From Firmicutes bacterium HGW-Firmicutes-9 (GTDB taxonomy: Bacteria; Bacillota; Clostridia; Christensenellales; CAG-138), in the NCBI GenBank assembly GCA_002841395.1, contig PGZM01000001.1, forward strand, positions 643,249 to 707,248: 64,000 bases of DNA. Direction: 5' to 3'. A program made the position numbers and the translations under genes. The notes under the pieces are model-generated. The model saw only the letters and a program-made list of their open reading frames with translations, was not told where the DNA came from and did no database searches. Of this stretch, positions 7,502-14,390 are shown piece by piece (position 1 is the first letter of the stretch; every line of letters starts with the position of its first letter).

Positions 7502-8014
7502 TTAGATTTTGCTCATCAAAATCGCTTTTTTCTGCTCGTACTCTTCCTGCGTAATCGCGCCGGAATCGCGGAGTTTGGCGAGTTTTTCGATCTGATCGAG
7601 CACATCTTCACGTGGAGACTTTGTCTCGCCCGCGTTGCCGTTTGCGGCGTAAGCATAGGCGCGATTCGGGTTCTTGTGCTGATCCTGCACGATGAGCCTG
7701 CTATCATCATCCGTGAAATTCTCGGTGGCGATCATGATGATATCCACCAGCGCGCCGATGCCGAAGCAGCCCGCGGTGAGCAGCCAGAGGATGCCTGTGC
7801 CGATCTTGCCGACGTAGAAGCGGTGGATGCCGAGATAGCCAAGAAAGATCGAGAACAGCAGCGTCACGAGCCAATCCTTCTCGGAGTACTGGCCGCGCTG
7901 CGCGCTATACGCGCTCTGCGCTTTTGCCGCGCACTCGCCGCAGGTGCCGTTTGAGCTGCGGAATTCGCCGGGCTGAATCGCCCGCCCGCAATTGGTACAG
8001 TATTTGGTTTCCAT
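7502..8014 (-). CDS. TM2-domain membrane protein with zinc ribbon and SHOCT tail
   Basis: 170 residues from the ATG at 8014, chosen because GAGGGGG lies just upstream of it; the frame is open further upstream (to 8089) but without a ribosome site. Domains in order: a two-knuckle zinc ribbon (YCTNCGRAI...GTCGEC), a TM2 domain with two membrane helices and the [13 protein letters not shown] signature (about residues 45-100), a charged linker, and a SHOCT helix pair at the end ([28 protein letters not shown]). TM2 proteins are common single-gene envelope proteins without a settled function; SHOCT is an oligomerisation module. Monocistronic, leftward, with a terminator after it. Confidence 0.9.
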   Translation of the reverse strand: METKYCTNCGRAIQPGEFRSSNGTCGECAAKAQSAYSAQRGQYSEKDWLVTLLFSIFLGYLGIHRFYVGKIGTGILWLLTAGCFGIGALVDIIMIATENFTDDDSRLIVQDQHKNPNRAYAYAANGNAGETKSPREDVLDQIEKLAKLRDSGAITQEEYEQKKAILMSKI

Positions 8015-8276
8015 GATAAAATCCCCCTCATCAATATCGCCAGCCACCGGTGATTTCCCCCCTCCGGCGCGGGCGACTCCGCAACACAAGATTTCTTGCG
8101 GATTGTTCTAGAAAATATCATATACGTTCTGCTCTTTTTTGCAAGGCTTTTTGCCCATTTGTTACGGAAAATACGAAATGTGTATACATTTTCGCCGTTC
8201 TGATTCGGATTCAATCCGTGCGTTGAAGTTTCGGGAAACGAATCTCATTTTTTCGGCAGAACATGGCCGGAATCGG

Positions 8277-8304
8277 TTGACATCCGCGCGAAAGATGCTA
8301 TAAT
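8277..8304 (+). promoter_or_regulatory. SigA-type promoter of the second tRNA cluster
   Basis: TTGACA at 8277-8282 and TATAAT at 8299-8304, 16 bp apart. The start would fall near 8311, leaving a leader of about 100 nt before tRNA-Lys. Between the TM2 gene and this promoter (8015-8276) I see only the short upstream region of the leftward gene. Confidence 0.85.
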
Positions 8305-8310
8305 ACTTTT

Positions 8311-8409
8311 TGCCGCGGTTTGAGGATGGCAGCCACAATCCAACCCAAACTGCTGACGATAGGGCTCAGGCCGTCGACCGGAAACGGTGACCGCCGAGCG
8401 CCCGAATGC
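8311..8409 (+). other. Structured leader ahead of tRNA-Lys, unassigned
   Basis: The transcript between the promoter and the first tRNA can fold a strong hairpin at about 8362-8403: GGGCTC and GGCCG pair with CGCC, GAG and CCC across small bulges, capped by ACCG-GAAA-CGGT. It lacks the SRP GGAAG/AGC loop motifs and does not look like 6S, tmRNA or a T-box. It may be only a processed tRNA leader. Confidence 0.4.
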
Positions 8410-8486
8410 GCCTCCTTAGCTCAGTTGGCTAGAGCACCTGACTCTTAATCAGGGTGTCCAGGGTTCGAATCCCTGAGGGGGTACCA
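8410..8486 (+). tRNA. tRNA-Lys (anticodon CTT), copy 1
   Basis: Acceptor GCCTCCT (8410-8416) pairs with AGGGGGT (8476-8482), including G1-U72 and U4-G69 wobbles, then A73 and encoded CCA. The anticodon stem CCTGA/TCAGG holds CTCTTAA, anticodon CTT. The G1-U72 pair at the acceptor end is uncommon. Identical to 8818-8894. Confidence 0.95.
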
Positions 8487-8518
8487 ATTTTCCCGCCGCA
8501 GTCGCAAGCGGCAAATTT

Positions 8519-8594
8519 GCGGGAGTAGCTCATTTGGTAGAGCGCAGCCTTGCCAAGGCTGAGGTGGCGGGTTCGAGCCCCGTTTCCCGCTCCA
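8519..8594 (+). tRNA. tRNA-Gly (anticodon GCC), copy 2
   Basis: Same 76 bases as the gene at 2457-2532, including the encoded CCA, anticodon GCC. Flanking sequence differs from copy 1. Its last 20 bases recur at 8719-8738. Confidence 0.97.
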
Positions 8595-8627
8595 TTTTTT
8601 TTCAAAGGGGATCGAAGCCGCGTTGCG

Positions 8628-8651
8628 AAAACAATCCAGTGGATTGTTTTT
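8628..8651 (+). terminator. Rho-independent terminator after tRNA-Gly copy 2
   Basis: AAAACAATCC (8628-8637) and GGATTGTTTT (8641-8650) form a perfect stem with loop AGT and a T run. It lies between tRNA-Gly and the third tRNA, so the last tRNA-Lys probably has its own promoter or relies on read-through. Confidence 0.8.
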
Positions 8652-8718
8652 AGCGGCAGGGGAGCGAAAGCCGACAGACGCGCAGCGCGAAGCGCAAGCG
8701 GCAAAAGGCTTGAGCGGA

Positions 8719-8738
8719 GAGCCCCGTTTCCCGCTCCA
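8719..8738 (+). repeat. 20-bp direct repeat of the tRNA-Gly 3' end
   Basis: GAGCCCCGTTTCCCGCTCCA is an exact copy of the last 20 bases of tRNA-Gly (8575-8594 and 2513-2532), including the CCA. The rest of the tRNA is missing. Such 3'-end copies are typical scars of site-specific integration at tRNA genes, but the 124 bp between the repeats hold no integrase or gene. Confidence 0.8.
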
Positions 8739-8817
8739 AACGTGATTTGGCGGCCGTATGGCCGCTATAATATTCCGGCGAATTTCAAAGGCGTTCAACG
8801 TCGTAGAAGCCGAGTAT

Positions 8818-8894
8818 GCCTCCTTAGCTCAGTTGGCTAGAGCACCTGACTCTTAATCAGGGTGTCCAGGGTTCGAATCCCTGAGGGGGTACCA
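8818..8894 (+). tRNA. tRNA-Lys (anticodon CTT), copy 2
   Basis: All 77 bases match the copy at 8410-8486, CCA encoded, anticodon CTT. A TATAAT at 8766-8771 lies 46 bases upstream, but no convincing -35 accompanies it. Confidence 0.95.
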
Positions 8895-8896
8895 AG

Positions 8897-8928
8897 ACCC
8901 GCGCGGACCGTTCCGTGCGGGTTTTTTT
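8897..8928 (+). terminator. Rho-independent terminator after tRNA-Lys copy 2
   Basis: ACCCGCGCGGA and TCCGTGCGGGT pair around a short loop, followed by seven T residues; it begins three bases after the tRNA CCA. Confidence 0.92.
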
Positions 8929-8952
8929 GATCTCCGCAAGCAACCAAACGGT

Positions 8953-8981
8953 TTGACAGAACGCCTGAAAGAGTGTTATTC
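8953..8981 (+). promoter_or_regulatory. Promoter of the selenium operon
   Basis: TTGACA at 8953-8958 and TTATTC at 8976-8981, spacing 17. The -35 is consensus, the -10 weak. The start would be close to 8988, giving a very short leader before the GTG at 9003. Confidence 0.6.
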
Positions 8982-9002
8982 TTTTTCGGGGAGAACGAAT
9001 GC

Positions 9003-9728
9003 GTGCAGACGATTTACATGAAAAAAAACGATAGCTTGGCAACGACGTTTGACGTTCCGCAAGGCATCACCGCATTGGTGGGCGGCGGCGGCAAAACGAC
9101 GCTGATGCTGCGCCTCGCCAAGGAGCTAGCGCAGCGCGGCGCGCGCGTAATCGTCACCACCACAACGCACATCTTCCCGCCGGAGGGAATCCCAACGGGG
9201 AACCCTGCTAACGCAGAAGAAGTAGCGCACGCGCTGCTCATAGAGCCGCTGCTCTGCCTCGGCAAACCTCTGAAAGACGGCAAACTCGGCGCGCCGGATC
9301 TGACCATGACGGCACTCAGCTTCCTTGCGGACTATGTTCTGGTCGAAGCGGACGGGGCAAAGCGCCTCCCGCTGAAAGCGCCCTCCGAATACGAGCCGGT
9401 CATACCGGCGGAGACGCAACTGGTCATCGCAGTCGCAGGGCTGGACGGCGCAGGACTGCCGATCCAAGATGCTGCGTTTCGCTCCGGACTGTATGCCGCG
9501 CTATGCGGCAAGAAGGAGACGGAGCTTGTGACGCCGCATGATATCGCGTTGGTGCTCGCGCACGAAGCGGGGCAACGCAAAGATGTTCCACAAGGCGCAC
9601 GATTTGCGGTGCTGCTCAATAAAGCGGACGATGCCGAGAGGAAGGCGACCGCTCAGGAAGTTGCGGCTGAGCTAGGGAACGATTCGGTCGAGCGCGTGGT
9701 GATTGCCTCGCTCGGCGGCAAATCATAA
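9003..9728 (+). CDS. yqeC: YqeC, accessory protein of selenium-dependent molybdenum hydroxylases
   Basis: 241 residues from GTG at 9003, chosen because GGGGAGA (8988-8994) lies eight bases ahead; an ATG at 9018 is the alternative. The N-terminal ITALVGGGGKTTLMLRL is a P-loop, followed by VIVTTTTHIFPP and YVLVEADGAKRLPLKAP, the conserved core of the YqeC family. The family is known from genomic studies to travel with SelD, YqeB and molybdenum hydroxylases that carry a labile selenium atom; the exact step is not known, but an ATP- or GTP-dependent role in cofactor maturation is likely. It is first in an operon with yqeB and selD, separated from yqeB by hairpin repeats. Confidence 0.9.
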   Translation: MQTIYMKKNDSLATTFDVPQGITALVGGGGKTTLMLRLAKELAQRGARVIVTTTTHIFPPEGIPTGNPANAEEVAHALLIEPLLCLGKPLKDGKLGAPDLTMTALSFLADYVLVEADGAKRLPLKAPSEYEPVIPAETQLVIAVAGLDGAGLPIQDAAFRSGLYAALCGKKETELVTPHDIALVLAHEAGQRKDVPQGARFAVLLNKADDAERKATAQEVAAELGNDSVERVVIASLGGKS

Positions 9729-9732
9729 AAGA

Positions 9733-9808
9733 AGTCTCACGCATCGCGTGATAAAAAGTAGACTCACGTAGCTCATGATAAAAAAGTCTCACGCATCGCG
9801 TGATAAAT
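9733..9808 (+). repeat. Three tandem hairpin repeats between yqeC and yqeB
   Basis: Copies of about 24 bp start at 9733, 9760 and 9785. The first and third share AGTCTCACGCATCGCGTGAT exactly; the middle one is degenerate (ACTCACGTAGCTCATGAT). Each good copy is itself a small hairpin, TCACGC-ATC-GCGTGA. They fill the gap between two genes of one operon. Confidence 0.85.
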
Positions 9809-9822
9809 ATGAGGATTTTTCT

Positions 9823-10632
9823 ATGATCATTTGGGTACGCGGCGCGGGCGATATCGCAACCGGCATCGCGTTTCGGCTCCATAAAAGCGGATTTTCGATC
9901 GTGATGAGCGATCTGCCACAGCCGACATCGATCCGCAGGACGGTCTGCTTCTCGGAAGCGATTGTCAACGGCGAAACCACGGTAGAGGATATCACCGCGC
10001 GGTTTGCTGCAAGTGCTGATGCCGCAAAAGCGATTCTGTCCGTGGGCGAAATCGCGCTGCTTGCCGACCCGACTGGAGACGCAGCGAAGCAGCTCAATCC
10101 GGTTGCCGTGATTGACGCGATTCTTGCCAAGCGCAATATGGGAACGAAGATCGACGATGCAAAGATCGTCGTCGGCGTTGGCCCCGGCTTCACGGCGGGC
10201 GTCGACTGTCATGCGGTGGTTGAGACCGCGCGCGGGCATACGCTCGGGCGAGTTTATTACAGCGGTTCTGCGCTGCCGGACACGGGCATTCCCGGCAACA
10301 TCGCCGGCTTTACGCTGGAGCGGCTCCTGCGCGCGCCGAAAGCGGGCGTGTTTCGCGGGGTAAAGAAGATCGGGGACGTGGTCGAGGCGGGCGATATCTG
10401 CGCCTATGTGGACGACGTGCCTGTCGTGACCGGCATTCGCGGCGTGCTGCGCGGGCTGCTGCCCGACGGGATCACCGTTTATGAGGGGATGAAGAGCGGA
10501 GACGTCGACCCTAGATGCGAGATTTCGCATTGCTTCACGGTCTCCGACAAAGCGCTGGCAATCGGCGGTGGCGCGATGGAAGCGGTACTGCATGGTTTGT
10601 CTGCGGGAGGGTATGAATGGAAACGGAAGTAA
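9823..10632 (+). CDS. yqeB: YqeB / EF2563-family selenium-dependent molybdenum hydroxylase protein
   Basis: 269 residues from ATG 9823, which has GAGGA eight bases upstream; the frame stays open to 9775 through the hairpin repeats, but that start has no ribosome site. The N-terminus MIIWVRGAGDIATGIAFRL is a Rossmann-like dinucleotide fold resembling XdhC-type proteins, and VVGVGPGFTAGVDCHAVVETARGH is the conserved EF2563-family block. These proteins co-occur with SelD and YqeC and are thought to help insert selenium into the molybdenum cofactor site of xanthine dehydrogenase-like enzymes. No hydroxylase subunit is in the window. The end overlaps the selD start by 16 bases. Confidence 0.92.
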   Translation: MIIWVRGAGDIATGIAFRLHKSGFSIVMSDLPQPTSIRRTVCFSEAIVNGETTVEDITARFAASADAAKAILSVGEIALLADPTGDAAKQLNPVAVIDAILAKRNMGTKIDDAKIVVGVGPGFTAGVDCHAVVETARGHTLGRVYYSGSALPDTGIPGNIAGFTLERLLRAPKAGVFRGVKKIGDVVEAGDICAYVDDVPVVTGIRGVLRGLLPDGITVYEGMKSGDVDPRCEISHCFTVSDKALAIGGGAMEAVLHGLSAGGYEWKRK

Positions 10633-11651
10633 AACTCACGAAGCTCAGCAGCTGCGCAGGATGCGGTGCGAAGGTCGGCGCGGGCACGCTGTCCAAGTTG
10701 CTCGGCGACATGCCGACGCATTTTGACCCGAACTTGCTGGTCGGGTTTGACCGCTCGGACGATGCCTCTGTCTATCGCGTCAGCGACGAGCTTGCCCTTG
10801 TGCAGACGGTCGATTTCTTTCCGCCGATCGTGGACGATCCGTTTACCTTCGGGCAGATCGCCGCGACAAACGCGCTCTCGGATGTCTATGCAATGGGAGG
10901 AGAGCCGAAGCTCGCGCTCAACCTGCTCTGCATTCCAGAGAGCATGCCGCAGAGCGCAGTGCAGGCGATGCTTGCGGGCGGCTACAGCAAGGTTTACGAA
11001 GCGGGCGCAATCATCACGGGCGGGCACAGCATCTTCGACGACGTGCCGAAGTACGGATTGTCCGTGACCGGGTTTGTGCATCCGGATCGGTTTTACAAAA
11101 ACCATGGCGCGCGCGAAGGTGACGTGCTGTTTCTGACCAAACCGCTCGGCGTTGGCATCCTGACCACTGCGGAGAAAGCGGAAATGCTGGAGGCGGGCGA
11201 GATCGACCGCGCGATTCAGCTCATGACCACACTCAACAAGGGCGCGCGGGATTGCGCTGTCAACTATCGCGTGCATGCTTGCACGGACGTCACGGGCTTT
11301 TCGCTGATGGGTCATATGCTCGAGATGATGCAGGGTTCCGACCTCTCCGCTCGCGTGGAGACAGGCGCAATCGAGTTTTTACCGCGCGTGCTGGAGTTTG
11401 CCAATATGGGGCTGTTGCCCGCCGGCGTTTATCGCAACCGCAACTTTGCCGAACCGTTTGTGGAGGAGGGAGACCTGCCGCTCAAGGTTCGGGACGCGCT
11501 CTACGATCCGCAGACATCCGGCGGCCTGTTAATCGCGGTTGACCCGCAGGACGCAGACGCGCTGGAGCGCGACCTGATGGCGAGCGTGCCGAGCACGCAG
11601 CGCATCGGTACCGTGATTGCGAAATCCGGCAAGTCGATCTATCTGGTATAA
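10617..11651 (+). CDS. selD: Selenide, water dikinase (selenophosphate synthetase), cysteine form
   Basis: 344 residues. It makes selenophosphate from selenide and ATP, the selenium donor for selenocysteine, selenouridine and the selenium-molybdenum cofactor. The active-site region SCAGCGAKVG (about residues 13-22) has the catalytic Cys and Lys spaced as in E. coli SelD; the codon is TGC, so this is the cysteine form and not the selenocysteine form. Later motifs TDVTGFSLMGH and DPQTSGGLL match the family. GGGAGG (10605-10610) precedes the ATG. It overlaps yqeB and ends before a terminator. selA, selB, selC and mnmH are not in the window, so selenophosphate may go to the hydroxylase route. Confidence 0.97.
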   Translation: METEVKLTKLSSCAGCGAKVGAGTLSKLLGDMPTHFDPNLLVGFDRSDDASVYRVSDELALVQTVDFFPPIVDDPFTFGQIAATNALSDVYAMGGEPKLALNLLCIPESMPQSAVQAMLAGGYSKVYEAGAIITGGHSIFDDVPKYGLSVTGFVHPDRFYKNHGAREGDVLFLTKPLGVGILTTAEKAEMLEAGEIDRAIQLMTTLNKGARDCAVNYRVHACTDVTGFSLMGHMLEMMQGSDLSARVETGAIEFLPRVLEFANMGLLPAGVYRNRNFAEPFVEEGDLPLKVRDALYDPQTSGGLLIAVDPQDADALERDLMASVPSTQRIGTVIAKSGKSIYLV

Positions 11652-11664
11652 CAACTTGCATAAG

Positions 11665-11697
11665 AAAAGCCCGCCGGAATACCGGCGGGCTTTTTTG
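11665..11697. terminator. Bidirectional terminator between selD and the cysteine desulfurase
   Basis: AAAGCCCGCCGG and CCGGCGGGCTTT form a 12-pair stem with a four-base loop, flanked by A-rich and T-rich runs. It separates convergent genes. Confidence 0.92.
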
Positions 11698-11706
11698 TCG
11701 CATCAA

Positions 11707-12879
11707 TTAGTGCAAAATCCTTTTCAGTGCTTCCAGTGCCAGATCGATCTCTTTCTCCGTGTTACTGCTGTTAAACGAAAAGCGCACGGTTCCCTGCGGG
11801 AACGTGCCGTATGTCTTGTGCGTATTGGGCGCGCAATGCAGGCCGCAGCGGGTGAGGATGCCAAATTCAGTTGCCAGTCGGTCGGCAACCTCCGCGTTGT
11901 CCTTTACCGTAGTGCAATCGATAGAGACCACGCCGATTTTGCGCGCGAGATCCCGCGTGCCAATGATGCGAATACCGACGATCGTGTCCAGACCGCGCAG
12001 GAACCGCTTCAACAGCGCTTCCTCTTGAGACTGTCGCCAGGCCAATCCTTCCCGCTCCAGCTCACACAGCGCGGCGTGGAGCCCGTAAACGCCGGGGAGA
12101 TTCGGCGTGCCGCTCTCGAAGCGATCTGGCATGTAGTCCGGCTGGACTTCGGTATGCGAATCACTGCCGGTGCCTCCCGTGATGAGCGGGTCGAGCGCTT
12201 TGGCAAGCGCAGGGGAGAGAAGCATCGCGCCGATTCCGGCAGGTCCGCGCAGCCCTTTGTGCGAGGGAACACAGAGCGCGTCGACATGCATGGAAGACAG
12301 ATCGATCGGAATATGCCCCGCGGACTGCGCCGCGTCAACAGCGAGGAAGATGCCGTGCTCACGGCAAAGCTCGCCCGCGTCTGCAATCGGCAGCACCGTT
12401 CCGCTGACATTGGAGGCGTGGGTCAGGATCATGAGCTTTGTATTGGGGCGGATCAACTTTCGCGCCGCGTCGAGATCCAGCGTGTCGTCGTCATGCATCG
12501 GAATGCGATCAAACGATACACCGTGATCCAAAAGCTGCGTCAGCGGACGCATGACGCCGTTGTGCTCCACAGAACTGACCAGAGCGTGATCGCCCGGACG
12601 GAGCAATCCCTTGATGACCATATTAAGCGAAACGGTCTGTCCGGGTGTTAAGATCACATGTGTTGGGTCGGAAAAACCAAACAACGCGCAGAGTTTTTCC
12701 CGCGTTTCGAGCACATGGATCGCGGCGTCCGTTGCGGGCGTATAGGTCGAGCGGTTGACGTTTGCACAGACTTCTTCGATATAAAAACGCATGGCTTCAC
12801 CGACGCCGGCGGCCTTCGGCCGGGACGTCGCAGCCTGATCCAGATAAACGGTATGATCGGAAAAAAATTCTTGAGACAT
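11707..12879 (-). CDS. Cysteine desulfurase-family aminotransferase class V (selenium module type)
   Basis: 390 residues from the ATG at 12879, chosen because GAGGA lies about eight bases upstream; the frame is open to 13248 but runs through the promoter region. It is a PLP enzyme: YLDQAATSRPK start, TPGQTVSLNMVIKGL, the aspartate in FLAVDAAQSAG that holds the pyridine nitrogen, and the Schiff-base lysine in VPSHKGLRGPAGIG (SHK). A C-terminal GLHCAP loop supplies the catalytic cysteine. It matches the cysteine desulfurase-like family found in selD-yqeB-yqeC loci (EF2568 type), which probably delivers selenium or sulfur for the hydroxylase cofactor. It is the only leftward gene of the module. 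Confidence 0.9.
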   Translation of the reverse strand: MSQEFFSDHTVYLDQAATSRPKAAGVGEAMRFYIEEVCANVNRSTYTPATDAAIHVLETREKLCALFGFSDPTHVILTPGQTVSLNMVIKGLLRPGDHALVSSVEHNGVMRPLTQLLDHGVSFDRIPMHDDDTLDLDAARKLIRPNTKLMILTHASNVSGTVLPIADAGELCREHGIFLAVDAAQSAGHIPIDLSSMHVDALCVPSHKGLRGPAGIGAMLLSPALAKALDPLITGGTGSDSHTEVQPDYMPDRFESGTPNLPGVYGLHAALCELEREGLAWRQSQEEALLKRFLRGLDTIVGIRIIGTRDLARKIGVVSIDCTTVKDNAEVADRLATEFGILTRCGLHCAPNTHKTYGTFPQGTVRFSFNSSNTEKEIDLALEALKRILH

Positions 12880-12920
12880 TTTCGTTATCCTCGCTTGTGT
12901 ATAACGGATTAATATGTTAC

Positions 12921-12949
12921 AGTATATCCGAACAAAGGCGGGGATACAA
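12921..12949 (-). promoter_or_regulatory. Promoter of the cysteine desulfurase gene
   Basis: Read leftward, TTGTAT (12944-12949) and TATACT (12921-12926) are 17 bp apart, placing the start about 35 bases before the ATG at 12879. The divergent yedE gene begins at 13102; its own promoter is not clear. Confidence 0.65.
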
Positions 12950-13101
12950 GACCGCCACCGTAAAATCAGAAAACATAAGATCAAAATGAAATCGTCGGGG
13001 ACTTTGGATTTCTCCGTGCGAAGCAATTCGCAGCGGGCTTGGTTTTGTGTTGCCTGAAATCTAAAAATTATAGAATGAACAAAGGGATGAAGGAGAAACA
13101 A

Positions 13102-14151
13102 ATGAAACAACGCAACTTTTGGGTGATTCTCACGGGCGTCATCATCGGCATCGCCGCGCTGGCGCTCACGCTGCTGGGAAACCCCGGCAACATGGGTTTT
13201 TGCATCGCATGCTTTTTGCGTGACACGTCCGGCGCGCTGAAGCTGCATTCAGCGGAAGTGGTGCAATATATGCGCCCTGAAATCGTCGGCATGATCCTCG
13301 GATCGATGATCATCGCGATGATCTCCAAGGAGTTCAAACCGCGCGGCGGTTCTTCGCCGATGACGCGCTTTGTCATCGCCATAGTTGTGATGGTCGGCGC
13401 GCTCGTGTTCCTCGGCTGCCCGCTACGCATGATGCTCCGCGTTGGCGGCGGCGATCTCAACGCGATTGTAGGTCTGGTCGGCTTCATCGCGGGTATCTTC
13501 GTCGGCACGCTCTGGATGCGCGGCGGCTTCACGCTCAAGCGCGCCTATGCGCAGAGCATGACGGAAGGGCTTGTGCTGCCGATCATTGCGGCGGTGTTGA
13601 TGGCGATGTCCGTGTTCCTGCCCTCGCTGTTTGCCGCGAGTGAATCCGGCCCCGGAGCCATGCACGCGCCGATTTTGATCGCGCTGGGCGTTGGTCTCAT
13701 CGTCGGCGGACTTTGCCAGCGTTCGCGCTTCTGCACCGTAGCGGCGAGCCGCGATGCGATGATGTTCAAGGACTGGTCGATGCTCTGGGGCTTTGCCGCG
13801 GTCATCGTGACCACAATCGTCGGCAATCTCATCCTCGGCAAGTTCAACCTCTCGTTTGCGGATCAGCCGGTTGCGCACACGGATGGACTCTGGAACTTCC
13901 TCGGCATGGCGCTCGTCGGCTGGGGCAGTGTGCTGCTCGGCGGATGCCCGCTGCGTCAGGTCATTCTCGCGGGTGAAGGCAACTCCGACGCGGCGGTGAC
14001 CGTGACCGGATTTGTCGTCGGCGCTGCAATCTGCCATAACTTCGGCCTTGCATCGTCTCCGAAAGGACCGACGGTGAACGGAATGATCGCAGTTGCAGTC
14101 GGCTTTGTGATTCTCACGCTCGTGGGTGTGCTCAACCGCGAAAAGGCGTAA
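13102..14151 (+). CDS. yedE: YedE-family putative selenium transporter
   Basis: 349 residues from ATG 13102, picked over upstream in-frame ATGs because GAAGGAG (13089-13095) lies six bases ahead. The protein has about nine or ten hydrophobic segments and two YeeE/YedE (Sulf_transp) halves. Conserved cysteines sit in GFCIACFLRD, FLGCPLRM, CQRSRFCTV and GGCPLRQ, the signature of this sulfur and selenium importer family. YedE is strongly linked to SelD genomes and is thought to import a selenium compound across the membrane; transport has not been shown directly for most members. It is followed after 29 bases by the TusA-like gene and the DUF3343 gene. Confidence 0.92.
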   Translation: MKQRNFWVILTGVIIGIAALALTLLGNPGNMGFCIACFLRDTSGALKLHSAEVVQYMRPEIVGMILGSMIIAMISKEFKPRGGSSPMTRFVIAIVVMVGALVFLGCPLRMMLRVGGGDLNAIVGLVGFIAGIFVGTLWMRGGFTLKRAYAQSMTEGLVLPIIAAVLMAMSVFLPSLFAASESGPGAMHAPILIALGVGLIVGGLCQRSRFCTVAASRDAMMFKDWSMLWGFAAVIVTTIVGNLILGKFNLSFADQPVAHTDGLWNFLGMALVGWGSVLLGGCPLRQVILAGEGNSDAAVTVTGFVVGAAICHNFGLASSPKGPTVNGMIAVAVGFVILTLVGVLNREKA

Positions 14152-14180
14152 CCAGACCAAACGCAGAAAGGAAATTATCG

Positions 14181-14390
14181 ATGATGATCGTAGACGCAAG
14201 AGGGCTTTTGTGCCCCGAACCCGTTGTGCGCACGCAGCGCGCCGTGAAAGACGGCATCTCCGAACTGACTGTTCTGGTGGATGCAGAGGCAGCAAAGGAG
14301 AACGTCACCCGCTTTGCCGCATCGCGCGGATATGCCGTCGCCGTGCAGCAGGAAGGCGTGGATTACACGCTCTCGCTCAAAAAAGCATGA
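14181..14390 (+). CDS. TusA/SirA-like sulfur or selenium carrier (YedF-type)
   Basis: 69 residues, one TusA domain: VDARGLLCPEPVVRTQRAV with the carrier cysteine in the LLCPEP motif. TusA proteins pass persulfide sulfur; the copies adjacent to yedE are proposed to carry selenium as a perselenide between a transporter or desulfurase and SelD. AAAGGA precedes two tandem ATGs (14181, 14184). Its stop overlaps the ATG of the DUF3343 gene (ATGA at 14387-14390), so production of the two is probably coupled. Confidence 0.9.
   Translation: MMIVDARGLLCPEPVVRTQRAVKDGISELTVLVDAEAAKENVTRFAASRGYAVAVQQEGVDYTLSLKKA

Noticed and set aside
8311..8409. SRP RNA, 6S RNA or T-box
   Set aside because: No SRP helix 8 loop (GGAAG/AGC), no T-box consensus and too short for 6S.
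8550..8840. Open frame across tRNA-Gly and the 20-bp repeat
   Set aside because: It runs through a tRNA gene and a terminator and has Arg-rich random content.
9733..9808. CRISPR-like array
   Set aside because: Only three units with 1-3 base gaps and no spacers of usual size; no cas gene in the window.
9775..9822. Earlier start for yqeB through the hairpin repeats
   Set aside because: It would translate the repeats and has no ribosome site; ATG 9823 has GAGGA and the family N-terminus.
10660..10690. Selenocysteine codon in selD
   Set aside because: The active-site codons are TGC, not TGA, so this SelD uses cysteine.
12880..13248. N-terminal extension of the cysteine desulfurase reading frame
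   Set aside because: The frame stays open, but the ribosome site, the promoter at 12921-12949 and family length all place the start at 12879.
14126..14386. Longer frame upstream of the DUF3343 start
   Set aside because: It overlaps the end of yedE and the whole TusA-like gene in another frame and its protein is Arg/Lys-rich noise; the DUF3343 start is at the four-base overlap.
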